A stretch of 64,000 bases of DNA from Litoditis marina (Eukaryota > Nematoda > Chromadorea > Rhabditida > Rhabditidae), in the NCBI GenBank assembly GCA_964036275.1, contig OZ038437.1:16028090-16092089 (forward strand). The letters run 5' to 3'. Made by a program: the position numbers and the translations under genes. Of the stretch, positions 11,803 to 22,439 are shown piece by piece (positions within the stretch are counted from its first letter, which is position 1; the number at the start of each line of letters is the position of its first letter). Below the pieces are notes generated by a model. The model ran no database searches. It was not told where the DNA came from and was given only the letters and a program-made list of their open reading frames with translations.

Positions 11803-11999
11803 TATAGTCACCATTTTTCCCTTGAAGACAGCAGAGGGTTCAATTGATTGAGCGTTGCGGGGCGAGCGGTCGTTGGTTATCTGCCAGCAGTTGAGAGAGT
11901 GTGTAGATCAATGATACGCAGACAAACTGGCCGCTCGCCAAACCCCGTCCCATACAAAATCGATGGTACGGTGTCCACAACGGTTTGACAAATCCTATA
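11803..11999 (+). mobile_element. C196 repeat, copy 3
   Basis: Direct copy nearly identical to copy 1, bounded by TATAGTCACC and AATCCTATA. The near-identity of the three copies implies recent spread or gene conversion. Confidence 0.75.
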
Positions 12000-12501
12000 C
12001 AACGTGGATTTTTCACTTGTTTTTTCTTGGTTCAAAAAGTGGGAGAGTATAACGAAAGAGCACACTATTTGCCAAATTTGAACGTAAAACGTTCGAATCA
12101 CAGTGGATTTCAAAGTTGCGAATGAAAGTTTTCGTAATTACACCACTGTTACGTGAGTTTTGTACTTTTTCGATTATCGCAATTCTTTTCTCTAATCAGA
12201 AGTCATTGAGGAGTCTATATTATCATCTGGAAAAATTAGGGAGAGTTGCGGAAAGACGCTGATTATGATGACTAAACCTGTGTAAACCAAAACATGTGAT
12301 GATCATTATGATCACGCTGATTTGTGTGAGAAATACCACGAACATCATCAAATGATTTCAAAATGTTAGTGAAATACATAATAAGAGATGGAGAGTGTAC
12401 TACACAGCAGAATTGAAAAAAAATTGGTTTTTATACGGTGTGTTGGGAAAAGGTTGAGCAAGAATGTTCGTGAAGTGCTTTGACAATTAAAACACGTGTG
12501 T

Positions 12502-12632
12502 ACTGTTAGTCAATTGCATGGTCACGTGAAACATGGTAAACACAGCAGAACTCAGAAACGTGCAATGACAAAGTGCACGATGCCTCATTAGAATACTAGC
12601 TTTACGTGACTATTCAATGTACTTCTAGTACA
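12502..12632 (+). mobile_element. F135 repeat, copy 1
   Basis: Starts TACTGTTAGTCAATTGC, contains CACGTGAAACATG, GAAACGTGCAATGACAAAG and CTCATTAGAATACTA, and ends CTTCTAGTA. Other copies: 45998, 49944, 51543 (inverted) and 53430. Confidence 0.7.
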
Positions 12633-13098
12633 GCATAACGCGGAATGTGTGATAGATCCCACGGAGGCTCATGGAGGCTATTATGGGGAATTCGCGAGAT
12701 GTTTCGTCAGTGTTTTTCAAATTATCTTTTTTTATGGGCATATACGGACTGCGATAAACTTTACCCACGAGGTACTTCACGAGTTGTTTGAAGTTTTAAG
12801 ATTACTAGGGCGCCTAAAGTTTGTCGATTTTCGCTCTGGCAGGGAAATATTGAACCGAGAGACTGATGTTTGGTTGACGTATGCCGCAAAACACTTAGGC
12901 AACCTTCGTTGACGGGAATAACTTTTGATCTACATTTTTGTTCGAAGGCAACCTCGTTTCACTCGTTAGACTTACTCTCAACAGGGAAACGTAAACCAAA
13001 TCAGTAATGAACACATACACTTTTTCGAGAGCATTTTCATATCAAATTGCTGCATGTTCACTTACAGAAAGAGTATAGTTCACACTCGGATAATCCAG

Positions 13099-13147
13099 TG
13101 TCACGGCCCCCGCCGACTGAAAATCTCAGTCGGCGGCGGCCGTGACA
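13099..13147. repeat. GC-rich hairpin element (TGTCACGGCC ends)
   Basis: Two arms of about 21 bp (TGTCACGGCC..CCGACTGA and its complement, one mismatch) surround a short loop. The termini are the same as those of the larger hairpin at 20145-20263. Confidence 0.7.
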
Positions 13148-13149
13148 AA

Positions 13150-14555
13150 TTATTAAAAACAACGATTTCGTTTGGCGCGCTTAGTGGCGCACGGTGTTTA
13201 CGTCGTGTGGTTGGCATCGTGGAGCGACTTAACCGTTTTCGAAATTTATCGATCGTCTCTGTTTTAAATTTCTTTTACCAATTTCAATTGTATTTTATTA
13301 TGTTTCCGTTTAATTTTTATCAAGGCTTCACTTGTGGTGGTTGTTTAGTGATTACTGATTGCCTTTTCCCTCTAACTATCCATTCTAATGCACTATTCTT
13401 CGGCAAAACTGCAAAGCACTATTTACAATTATTTAACACTACGAAACGATTCCTATATATTCTCTATTCTTCTCTATAATGAAATTCATGATTTACGGAA
13501 AGTTTATCTTGCCCCCCCCCCCCTCTCCCTCTCTGTGCTGAGTGCGACTGCCATCAAAACTAGGAATCAAAACTCGAACAACTCACTCCTTTTTTCTTAC
13601 TTCATAAATATTATCGTTCATCTTCTCAATGACTATAACATTTCTTTGTAAAAAAACGTTTGTTGATGAGAAATCGGTGAAAAATCTCTGAAAAAAATCA
13701 AGAAGGGAGGGATTTGTACTGATTTTGTGGAGAGTTTAGTTGTCGCACACGTCGCGGAGGGGGGGGGGGGGGGGGGCATTTGAATGCTTATTTTATTCAG
13801 GAGCAAGAAATAGGCAATTTCTCCTCAAAGAAAAGCGGTCAGAGGCTAACGTTCTCGTGCGCTATTTTCGATTGAAAAACGTAACGAAAATACGAACTGA
13901 AGAACATTGTATATTGTATTACAGTTTTATAGGAGTGTTTTACCGGCACTCGCGTTGCTCGGACGCGGCTCTCTGGCATTTGGCACTAGCTACCAGCACC
14001 ATGCGTGGACAATCTGTATTTCCTTTGTGGAAATTGGAAATCTTCTATAAAGGAGTAAAGGTCAGTTTTTCTTGTCCTTTTCACAGTGTGAGCAGCTCCC
14101 CATTGCGCCAAGGGCAGTGAATGCTCTAAGCGGAGTCATTTTTGTTTGTCTGGAAGTAAGAACTTCTGCATTTTTCTCAGTCAAATATAGGATGGGGTGG
14201 GCCACTCTCACTTACAATCAGGTTTTTTACAACTCACACTCAAACTAATAATATGATATTCTTAGGCCTGACTTACACAGAGTTACAATCTTACAAGTAG
14301 TGTCAAAAGTTGAAGCTGGGTGGAACGAATTTAGATCCACTTTGCTGGATTATAAATTGATTCACCTGTTTTCTGAAAATCTGTGTTTTAAATTACGCTT
14401 ATTTTAACAACAGTTGCTTCATGATTTTCAATCAATTGCTGTTGAAAACAAGTGCGCTCACGTATGGGATGCACGTATGGGACTCTTTTTTTTGTTGCTT
14501 CCTTCCAAAAATCACTAACAGTCCTTCTTAGACGTTTTATGTTATATATTGAAGC
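13150..14555. other. gene-free stretch with poly-C and poly-G tracts
   Basis: Contains a C run at about 13511-13522 and a G run at about 13759-13776. A CACAG-preceded stretch (14089-14145) ends at GTAAGAAC and looks exon-like, but no neighbouring exon supports it. Otherwise nothing is recognised. Confidence 0.4.
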
Positions 14556-14837
14556 ATCAGGCGCAGTAGCAATCCCTCCAAAACTGGCGAGATCTCATGA
14601 GTGAACCTCGTGAGGTCCACTCACGAGGTTCATGAGGAACTTACGAGCTCCTCGTCAGCTCACCAGTTTTTCGATCAATACTCACTTTTTCTCCACTGAA
14701 TTTCAAAGTGAGAGCGAACTGTATTCACCAAATTTCGCCTATCGAACAAAACTAAATAAGATTTTCGAACCTCTTACACATACTACACAATTTCTATACG
14801 AATTATTCATATATTGGCAAAGTATGTGAAAAAAATT

Positions 14838-14908
14838 CAATTGGAGGATTCGAACCTGCGACCTCAGCCTGGTAGTCCGACTCACTAGCCACTGCGCCAA
14901 TTTGACAC
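14838..14908 (-). other. degenerate tRNA-like sequence
   Basis: On the minus strand TTGGCGCAGTGGCTAGTG (box A) and GGTTCGAATCC (box B) lie at tRNA spacing. The anticodon arm does not pair and the acceptor stem is only partial (TCAAAT / AATTGA). Likely a tRNA pseudogene or SINE head. Confidence 0.4.
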
Positions 14909-15631
14909 GTTTTCAAAAGAGATAGGAGGCGTCATATACCGGTTCACGCGGCATTTCCATTTTTGAGAAATGTCAACAAGTCTCAAAACGAAAGAAACAA
15001 ACTATATTAAAAGCTACGGCAATGGTGGGCATCATGCTGGCCATGTCGGGCCAGGTCGGCCGTGGTCTTCATGCCAGCAGCATGCCAGGCGGCCTTTTGA
15101 AGGGCGAATAGCATGCTGCTGGCCAGGTCAAAAACTAAGATATTGGGTTCGCTCCTTACAAAATTAATAATTACGGTATTCAATTGCTCTATTTTCCCAC
15201 TACTTTTTCATTTTCCGTTTCGTGAGCAAAAAAATCAACAGAATGTTTATTCAGAGAAACGAAACAAGCATTGATAATCGAGAACAGCGGAACAAATATA
15301 AGCGAACGTTCAAAAATGAAAACATATTCGAATGAGACTGATCAACTATTCAATGTAGATAATCTAATAATATAGGAAACATGTAATTTCTGAGACAAAA
15401 GCAAAGAAAGGCGAATAAAGTCCTTAGAATAGCAACTTAATGACGGACCAGTAGGTGTTTATACTCTACAGAAACGGAATACATTTGTGAACTAGATGCG
15501 AGATAGAAAAATTGCGAACTTCCCCGGGTTTGGAGGAAAAGAGCCGTTATTTGAATTTAACCAGGGCATAGGGAGAGCTGAGGTACATGCCTAACACACA
15601 TAGTGATATTTATACTTAACGTAGACGATTA

Positions 15632-15829
15632 ATGTCTGAAGAAATAACATGTCAAAGAGCTGATCAGCAGAAAGTTAAGAAAAGTATGTCCGCGAGAAAT
15701 TGGGAGAGCTATTCATTAAAGAAAGATCTGCGGTGGTCTAGTCTACCAAAAGTTTTAGATTACTATCTATTCAATCAAATGCATGAGAAAGAAGTGGCAT
15801 TGGAAAACTACTATAACAACAAAACTTAG
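15632..15829 (+). CDS. unrecognised 65-residue ORF inside TIR element
   Basis: Starts MSEEITCQRAD and ends YYNNKT. It is lysine-rich with coding-like amino-acid composition. A second frame (15783-15965) overlaps its end, which might reflect a frameshift in a decayed transposon gene. No domain recognised. Confidence 0.2.
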   Translation: MSEEITCQRADQQKVKKSMSARNWESYSLKKDLRWSSLPKVLDYYLFNQMHEKEVALENYYNNKT

Positions 15830-16492
15830 TCGTAATCAAGAAGGTATATATTGCGTCGTCCCGTCGTCCATTTCTGCAGAAGTGGACAAATGCACATCTT
15901 TCTTGTCGCCTCTCAAGTCGGGATGGAATTCGCTGTCTTACTTGGAGCACAGCACAATTCTCTGAAACCATTATAATAGTTTTTTTAGAGAATAATGATG
16001 TGGCAGTGTTACATAGTGAACACAGTAATAATTTAATATCAGAATTAAATGTATTTTTTATAAATTTGATTAACAGAAATTATAGTGAGTATTTCGAAAC
16101 ACAAGAAAACTTATTAATAACCGCGGAGGGGGGTTAGTTGTAGTATTCACTAACTATAAAAGTGATAGTTAAATAGGAAATGTTTAGTTAATCATACAAA
16201 CTCACAATGCTTCCTGGGAGGGGGTCCTTTCTCCTTTTTCCAGAAAGTCGCGCCACTCAGTCTGTCAGCGACGCAGATCAGCCAAAACTTCCTTCCAACG
16301 AGTGACCAGCCGGAACCTTGAATATGTTATTCTCAAATGATGTGACTAACGCAATGCTCTTCACGTACCCGACTCAGAAGAAATACATTTGTCCAACTGA
16401 ATCAAATATGACCAGCAGCTCATGTACCCGGCACCCGCGTCTGTATTTGCATTAGAAAGGGGTTACATGAACACTTTACTCCGTAGAAAAGC

Positions 16493-16780
16493 GGCCAATT
16501 ACACATGCAACCGGGTTGCATGCAACCAAAATGCAACCAGGTTGCATGTGTGAAGACAGTTTGGTTGCTTTCCAAATGCAACCGGGTTGGTTTCGGTTGC
16601 TTTTAAAATGCAACCAAAAGCAACCAAATTGCATTAAAAACCGGAAAATGTCAAAAAATTGAGTGTTTGGTTGCATTTGAAAAGCAACCAAAAGCAACCC
16701 GGTTGCATTTGGAAAGCAACCTAATTTTGTTTACACATGCAACCCGGTTGCATGCAACCTGGTTGCATGTGTAAACCGCC
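16493..16780. mobile_element. GCAACC foldback element with 9-bp target duplication, copy 1
   Basis: TIRs GGCC..TTACACATGCAACC and GGTTGCATGTGTAAACCGCC enclose an interior built of ATGCAACC / GGTTGCAT units in both orientations. It is flanked by TAGAAAAGC at 16484-16492 and 16781-16789. A 9-bp duplication is typical of Mutator-like elements. A related copy lies at 52732-52929. Confidence 0.7.
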
Positions 16781-16873
16781 TAGAAAAGCGAGTGGTGTTG
16801 AGAAACGAAAAACGATTGGTTTGATCATACCGATAAACAACAACATCCACACTACCGGGTTACAGGACAAATT

Positions 16874-17209
16874 ATGATAAAACCTACTTTGAGGTCAGGC
16901 ATCGCTCCAAACTTCCACTCTATACTGTTTGTCCATGCCCCGATTGATAATGTAGAACATGGAACTTATCTGTCAGTATCCTCTCTTTTTTTCTGGAAAC
17001 AGACACAATCACAAAGTTTGATCATGTACGCAGAACATAGTGACGTGGTAAAAACTTCAACCCCTCATGGATCATCAAAACATCGAAAAATTCATCAGAA
17101 TGAACAAGAATCAATTATAAACTATACAAAAAAGGTTAAAAAAACACGGTTGAAAATTTGTAAAAATTGCATCAGAAAAAATAAAGGACTGTCAGACTAT
17201 GACATCTGA
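16874..17209 (+). CDS. unrecognised 111-residue ORF inside TIR element
   Basis: Lysine-rich C-terminal half with CKNCIRKN near the end; no domain recognised. Length alone is weak evidence in AT-rich DNA. It is kept because it is the longest frame inside the putative element. Confidence 0.15.
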   Translation: MIKPTLRSGIAPNFHSILFVHAPIDNVEHGTYLSVSSLFFWKQTQSQSLIMYAEHSDVVKTSTPHGSSKHRKIHQNEQESIINYTKKVKKTRLKICKNCIRKNKGLSDYDI

Positions 17210-18543
17210 AATGAGGTCCTAGTAAGATTCAAGGGTGTACGGTAGCCCTCAGTTTGTCTGTGACGTGGCCAGACATGGCCAGGAGCATGCCCAGTGCTCG
17301 AAAATTTTCGGACCTGGCTGGCATGATGCCCGTGTTTGACTGAGAAGAGTAGTTTCAGCTAAGCTTGATTTGAATACATTGAAACCGAGAACCGAAATTC
17401 ACATAACTGATAGGTGAAAATGAAGAAATTGAAATGAACACTTTTTAATTCATTGAATACCCTTTTATATAAACACCAAACATCTATCAAAATACTTCGA
17501 GCTTCGTTCTTCACACTCTTGCAAACTTCAAACTGTGAACTATGTGGTTCCAAACATATTCTCTTTCAGTCCCGAGCTGAAAATATAGCATTTGAGATAT
17601 ATCTAGCAGAATTTATATGAAAAACAAAGAGAAATGGAAAACAATTAGCTTTGAGATGGAACTGACTGGAATATAGAAAAGGATGTCAATAAGTCAACGG
17701 GAATGGGGAATGCACAATCTAATCTCGCACTTTTCATATGTCTAGAACAATTTAGTTTTTCTTGATAAACCATGATTAGCGAGAAAAACGAAACCTATTT
17801 GAAATATATTTATACCTAATTGCATTCGAACTGCGAAAAATCATGGGCAGAAACTCACTATTTGAGAAAAAGTATGTTAAATGAAACAAAAATGTAGTTT
17901 AGTAGTGTGGATTACCGAACACAACAATAAGAAATTTCAACATGAAAGTAAAAATGGAAGCTGATCCACCTCACCAGCCACCTCACCAACAAAACGTGGT
18001 CTCCGTTGATTTGATCGTGTGGCGCTTTTCGCCCCTCTGTCCTCTCAAAATAACACACTCTCTCGCTGCTGCGCACCTCGCCAGCTTACTGGTCAGCGAG
18101 ACTGCGCGTGAAAAGTTGGTGAGCTACTTCCCAAGTAGCTGACCAGTTCTCATATTTACAATGGTTAAGCATAGTAACCTCATGAGGTAAGCTCGTGAGG
18201 TAGCTGGTGAGTCAGTTCATGAGGGAACCTCACGAGGTATGGGGGGATTGCTACAGCGCCAGATCCTTGAAGGAAGCGAGTTCATTAAATTTTGGTCCCA
18301 CTAGTTGGACAAGCATGCGACAGGTCTTTTTCCATGATAATGGTCTCTAAAATGGATGAACCACAAAAATTAGCCTAGGTGGTATTGTATTTGCTACTCT
18401 TCGGTTTTGAGCATACTGCTATAATGCGAAAATTACGCTTCTCTGTTAACCGTACTGGATGGCCATATGCTTTTTGCGTATTTCAACAAATTTCATGCTA
18501 CGGTTGTCATTATCGATAACTAACAGAGCATTTACTTTTCTAG

Positions 18544-18660
18544 GATCTGCTTTATCGGGCAGTGGAGGTGGAGCTCGAAAGATTCTCACTTCCATCGAAA
18601 AGAGGAGTGGTGAAGCAACTGGAACTCACGTTTTCTCACATTGAACGTCAACTAGGATGA
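18544..18660 (+). CDS. candidate terminal exon, unrecognised
   Basis: Follows a good acceptor (TTTACTTTTCTAG) and reads 38 codons to TGA. The predicted product is amphipathic (VEVELERF, KQLELTFSHIERQLG). An upstream open stretch ending GCGACAG at 18323 would join in phase, but its donor (GTCTTT) is poor. The opposite strand is also open from an ATG (start MEVRIFRAPPP, end HMAIQYG), so strand is not certain. It starts 280 bp right of the 3.7-kb TIR element, which may have interrupted a gene. Confidence 0.25.
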   Translation, partial: DLLYRAVEVELERFSLPSKRGVVKQLELTFSHIERQLG

Positions 18661-19053
18661 TCGGCAGACCAGGATTCCAGGATCGATCACATACGTATGT
18701 CACTTGGTTTGAACGTTGTATATCTTAATTGTCACTCGTTCGGTGATTGGTTCCATTTCCATACTTGTATTTGTGATACCGAACGGAATTAACTGGCGCA
18801 AAAGCCAAATCTAGTTTCTGGGGAATCAGTTGAATACTTTCTGTCAACAACTATATAACCGAGTATTTCTTACAAGAACGAAAACAACATATTACCAGGT
18901 GATTCCCACAGAAATGCTTGCTGGCTAACCCGGTTTGAGGTTTTATAACCTTGATCAGTAGTAATTCTTATTCAGTCTTTTGTGTTGTGTATGTTCGTAT
19001 ACCTCTACCTATACAAATGTATGCATGGTTCAGTGGAGGTGTCCGAATAGTAA

Positions 19054-19345
19054 GAGAATTTCGAGAAACGGACCATATGTAAAATACCTTCACATCAGTT
19101 CGAGAAATGTACACACCAAAAAGTGAGTATGTGTCACTAAAAATGCCGTGTTTCTGTCACCACTCGTAGTTTCTCAGACGTATGTAGCCCCAAAAGTGAC
19201 CATTCGTCGATCGAAATCTGGCAAAAGTTGCAAAAGTGAGCATCAGTCAGTATCGAAATTGGAGGGTATTTTACGTATGAAACGGACTACTTTTTCGCAA
19301 AAAATCTCATTGCAACGATATCCAGTTTCACGTGTTAAATTCTAA
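19054..19345 (+). CDS. candidate two-exon fragment, unrecognised
   Basis: A 55-bp intron (19123-19177, GTGAGT...TTTCTCAG) has ideal nematode size and borders. Joining 19054-19122 to 19178-19345 keeps one frame open to a TAA. No start codon is present and the preceding codons are stops, so this would be an internal-to-terminal fragment. Composition is basic (RRSKSGKS). No family recognised. Confidence 0.22.
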
Positions 19346-20144
19346 TAACGAACTACTATGTGTCGAATAGTCGGGTCTTACTGGTATGTGAATTTATCCT
19401 ATTGTTCGAGCCTGAACATTGTATTTGTATGTTTTTCAATAACAAAATGTTTTCAATTTTGGAAATAGTAAGAACCGACTGGTACTTGACTGCTACGTTA
19501 TTATTTTATGTATTTGCCAGATTGAATTATAACTACTTTCCATTTATCTTAGGCTGACGGCTCCTATTAATTTTATCAGATCAGAAGATCAACATTTCTT
19601 GAATGCTTTCCCGTTCTCTCTTGGCTGGTAACTGTGCACATATCTTTGTATATTCCCTTTTATTTCTCAAATATGTCCATTATGTTCTATGTTATAACAA
19701 GTTCGGGTGTATATATATTATTTTAAACCCATCACATAAGGACTATTATGTGAACCCTTTCTTCTTAAAGACTTGCTTGATTGCATTTAACATTCAGATT
19801 AGGATCATATTCACATAGTATTCCTTTTTTAGCTCATACTTTCATGGGCTCATACTCTCACATTTTGAAACGTGATTTTTGCCTTATTCTTGATATGTTA
19901 GAAAGTTCTGGTAAGTTTGTAGTTTGTATACATGTTTAAATTTCATTTTTGTTATAATTATCATTAAGTTTTTGTTCCGTTTTCAGGATTGTATAGTGTA
20001 GTTTTTAATTTTATGCATAATATATTATCAAACAAGGTGATTTATTTTCCATTAATAAATAAATAATTATATAATTGTTCTTGCTGTGTCGTTTATGATG
20101 AGGTTTCAATATTGAATAGGAGTGAAAATCGTGAACGAGCGTTT

Positions 20145-20263
20145 TGTCACGGCCCCATCCGCCTAGTGACATTGTCGGGCAGACTCGCGAGACGGAACTC
20201 ACAATGTCGTTGCCGTCTCGCGAGTCTGCCCGACAATGTCACTAGGCGGATGGGGCCGTGACA
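20145..20263. repeat. perfect 51-bp-arm hairpin element
   Basis: Arms 20145-20195 and 20213-20263 are exact reverse complements (starting TGTCACGGCCCCATCC) around a 17-nt loop. CGTTTT flanks both sides (20140-20145 and 20265-20270), consistent with a target duplication. It is GC-rich in AT-rich DNA and shares its termini with 13099-13147. Confidence 0.85.
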
Positions 20264-20273
20264 CGTTTTGCTC

Positions 20274-20496
20274 ATAGCACCATTCCTACTGAGACTCCTA
20301 CAGTAATCTTACAAACTTTCTGAAAGCTGTTATGAAGCTGGAAATGTAATTCATGGAAAATGCTCTCGTATATTTACTTTACCTGCAAAGGGGTACGAAA
20401 ATCCTCAACTTCTCCAATCAAAAGTAAGTTAGCAAAACGGCTTGGAAGCTTCGAAATCCTACTGTAGGAGTCTCAGTAGGAATGGAAAAGACTATA
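20274..20496. mobile_element. E220 MITE, copy 1
   Basis: TIRs CATTCCTACTGAGACTCCTA and its complement; outer ends CATAGC / GACTATA. The interior contains GAAAATGCTCTCGTATA and CGAAAATCCTCAACTTC. Other copies: 34313-34547 and 60075-60309. Confidence 0.8.
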
Positions 20497-20499
20497 TGC

Positions 20500-22020
20500 G
20501 GTGGCCTCTCCATTTTCACATGTCGCTCATGAACCCCTCCGCATTCGGTGTTATAAACGGGAATAAATGAAATGTTTGTTTATTTTGTTCATATCCCCCA
20601 GTAGTCTAACTGAATATTGATTCTCGAGGAAGGAGGGAACAAATTGTTTGTTTGTCGCAGGCGAAGTGAGAAATAGTGGGAAATTGGCCAGACAGAATGG
20701 AACCTAATTGAAGAAACGGATACCCTTCAAAAGGAGTTATTTTTCATTGAAAAACGCGGAACAAGATAGAATTGAACGAGATCTCTGCTCTAAGTTCCAG
20801 GCTAAATTGTTTTTGAACTGTTAGGTTCAAACTACAAAGTTAGGCTCGAACTTGTTTGCAAAGTGCCTCACCATGTTTCGGATTTTTAAAATGATATCGA
20901 ATTAATGAGATCAGGACATCACTTGGTTTCAGGATATGGTTGAAGTACTGGAAGTGTTTTGAGTGTACATATAGGGGGAGCATTATTTAAATATTGATGA
21001 TTGATGTGATTCGTAACCAAATTTAGCTGTAAAACACGAAAAAAAACGCTATTGATCAGAATCTGTACGGGAGAATTGCAATATCCAAACCCCAGTCTAT
21101 ACAGTTTCATCAGCCCACCTGTTTTTAAAAAGGGGGGGGGGGGCAGAAAGAAAAGCTAGTTTAGATACTCAGAGGTACCTAAATATAACGTTGCGCGCGC
21201 CAAAATAGGCAAACACGTGTCAACCGTATGCAAATTAGGTTCGTTAGTTTGAATTAAAAGTTTTTTTTTCATATTAACTTTCCTTTCTGTCCCCCTTCAA
21301 CTATTTTCCTAGGGTCTCGAAATAGTTTAAATCTCCTAGATCTTTGACATTTTCTCTAATTTCTATACATGATCGCACTCCTGACAAGATTATAAGATCA
21401 AAAGTTCAAATGCTAGAACTCAATGTAAGAGTAATTTGAAGGGATTTACGTTACAGAAGAGAGAGCAGTGATCTCTAATCACTTGATGTTTGATGAAAGT
21501 CAAGAAGTTGATTGTATATCCGATAATTGTGTCAAATTACACCTTGTATTATAACAAACATTCAAGGTGTCAGAAATCTGGTGATTTTGTATGATGTTTG
21601 TTGCAATATTGATAATTATCGCCGAGGGACAAGTCCCGCGAAATAGTGCGCAAATCGAGAGACGCAGGATGGAATTGAGCTGACGAGATATTTCAGTACT
21701 TTCAAATGTGCACTTTCTGATGTTGGAGGTCAAAAATAAGCTTAACCACCACTTTCAAAAGGTGAAACATGTGAAACGCTGTCATACTGTAAGTGTTCAC
21801 ATACGTACGGAGGAGACGTGCAGGAAAAGTGCAATTTCTTATGGGAGAAAAATCAGATAATGAAGAACAATAGGTTATACGACAGTTTTTTAGTTTGAAA
21901 AACGTTGAAAAGTTATCATAATCTTACTGTGAATGTTCACTGATTGTGAAACAAACTATAGTTACGAAAATTGTATTTTCTTACGGTGAGTACTGTCAAT
22001 ATGATTCTGCCGTCATAAAA
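20500..22020. other. gene-free stretch with poly-G and a Pal-A fragment
   Basis: G run at about 21131-21142; Pal-A-like GAGAGACGCAGGATGG near 21656-21672. No splice-supported coding sequence found. Confidence 0.45.
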
Positions 22021-22035
22021 CATTTTGTCTTTCTA

Positions 22036-22436
22036 CTCTAGTCTGAGCTGGTTGGTAGTGGAGGAGTCTCTCCGTTTTCCTGTTTCCACGATCCTAACAC
22101 TACGTGTTCCATTCAGGAATCCAGACTACAAATCGATTGAGACGACGATGAGGAAGAAAACCCGGGCCACGCGCGACTGGGAATCGCTGGTCCGTATTTC
22201 CAACAGGAATATAGGTTCACGAGCAGTTCTATTTACCCTCCCTCCAAAAAGTTTCTCGCATGTCACTGGATCAATGCCAATAGAGCATTCGATAATCCAC
22301 CATGAAGTCTTCTATGAAGGAAAGGGACCAATACCTCAGAAGAAGCTGCTACTACAAAGATCTGTGATATGTATGATGATCACCGCCTCGTAACAAAGCA
22401 ACGTGAATAAATAAATATGAATATGAATATGAAAAC
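22036..22436 (+). mobile_element. LINE-like 3' end (K family), copy 1
   Basis: A GC-richer block, protein-like in pieces (PFSCFHDPNT, AGPYFQQE, CDMYDDHRLVT) across frames, ends in a tail of repeated AATATG/AATAAATATG. The same 3' segment and tail occur inverted at 31780-32090 and at 41213-41310. A truncated 3' end plus a simple-repeat tail is the signature of non-LTR retrotransposition. The clade is not identified. Confidence 0.5.
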
Positions 22437-22439
22437 ATG

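Larger units (their letters stand above)
15018..17338. mobile_element. inner element with GC-rich imperfect inverted ends
   Basis: The left block repeats GGCATCATGCTGGCCATG and CCAGGTCGGCC; the right block carries the inverse (GCTGGCATGATGCCCG, CATGGCCAGG). The surrounding DNA is AT-rich, so these blocks stand out. The 2.3-kb interior holds AT-rich short open frames and the GCAACC foldback. Confidence 0.4.
14560..18260. mobile_element. 3.7-kb TIR element related to Pal-B, with nested insertions
   Basis: Left end GGCGCAGTAGCAATCCCTCC and right end GGGGGATTGCTACAGCGCC are inverted, near-perfect and Pal-B-like. The subterminal DNA repeats CTCATGAG / CTCGTGAGG motifs as in Pal-B. Inside are a second pair of inverted GC-rich blocks (15018-15135, 17246-17338) and the GCAACC foldback (16493-16780). 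Short open frames lie at 15632-15829, 15783-15965 and 16874-17209, none matching a transposase I know. It could be a decayed larger relative that mobilised Pal-B. Confidence 0.55.

Noticed and set aside
12649..12912. 87-codon plus ORF with a helical C-terminal half
   Set aside because: Some coding-like text but non-ATG start, no splice sites, no recognisable family.
13054..13479. 141-codon plus ORF
   Set aside because: Runs across the small GC hairpin and AT-rich DNA, no domain.
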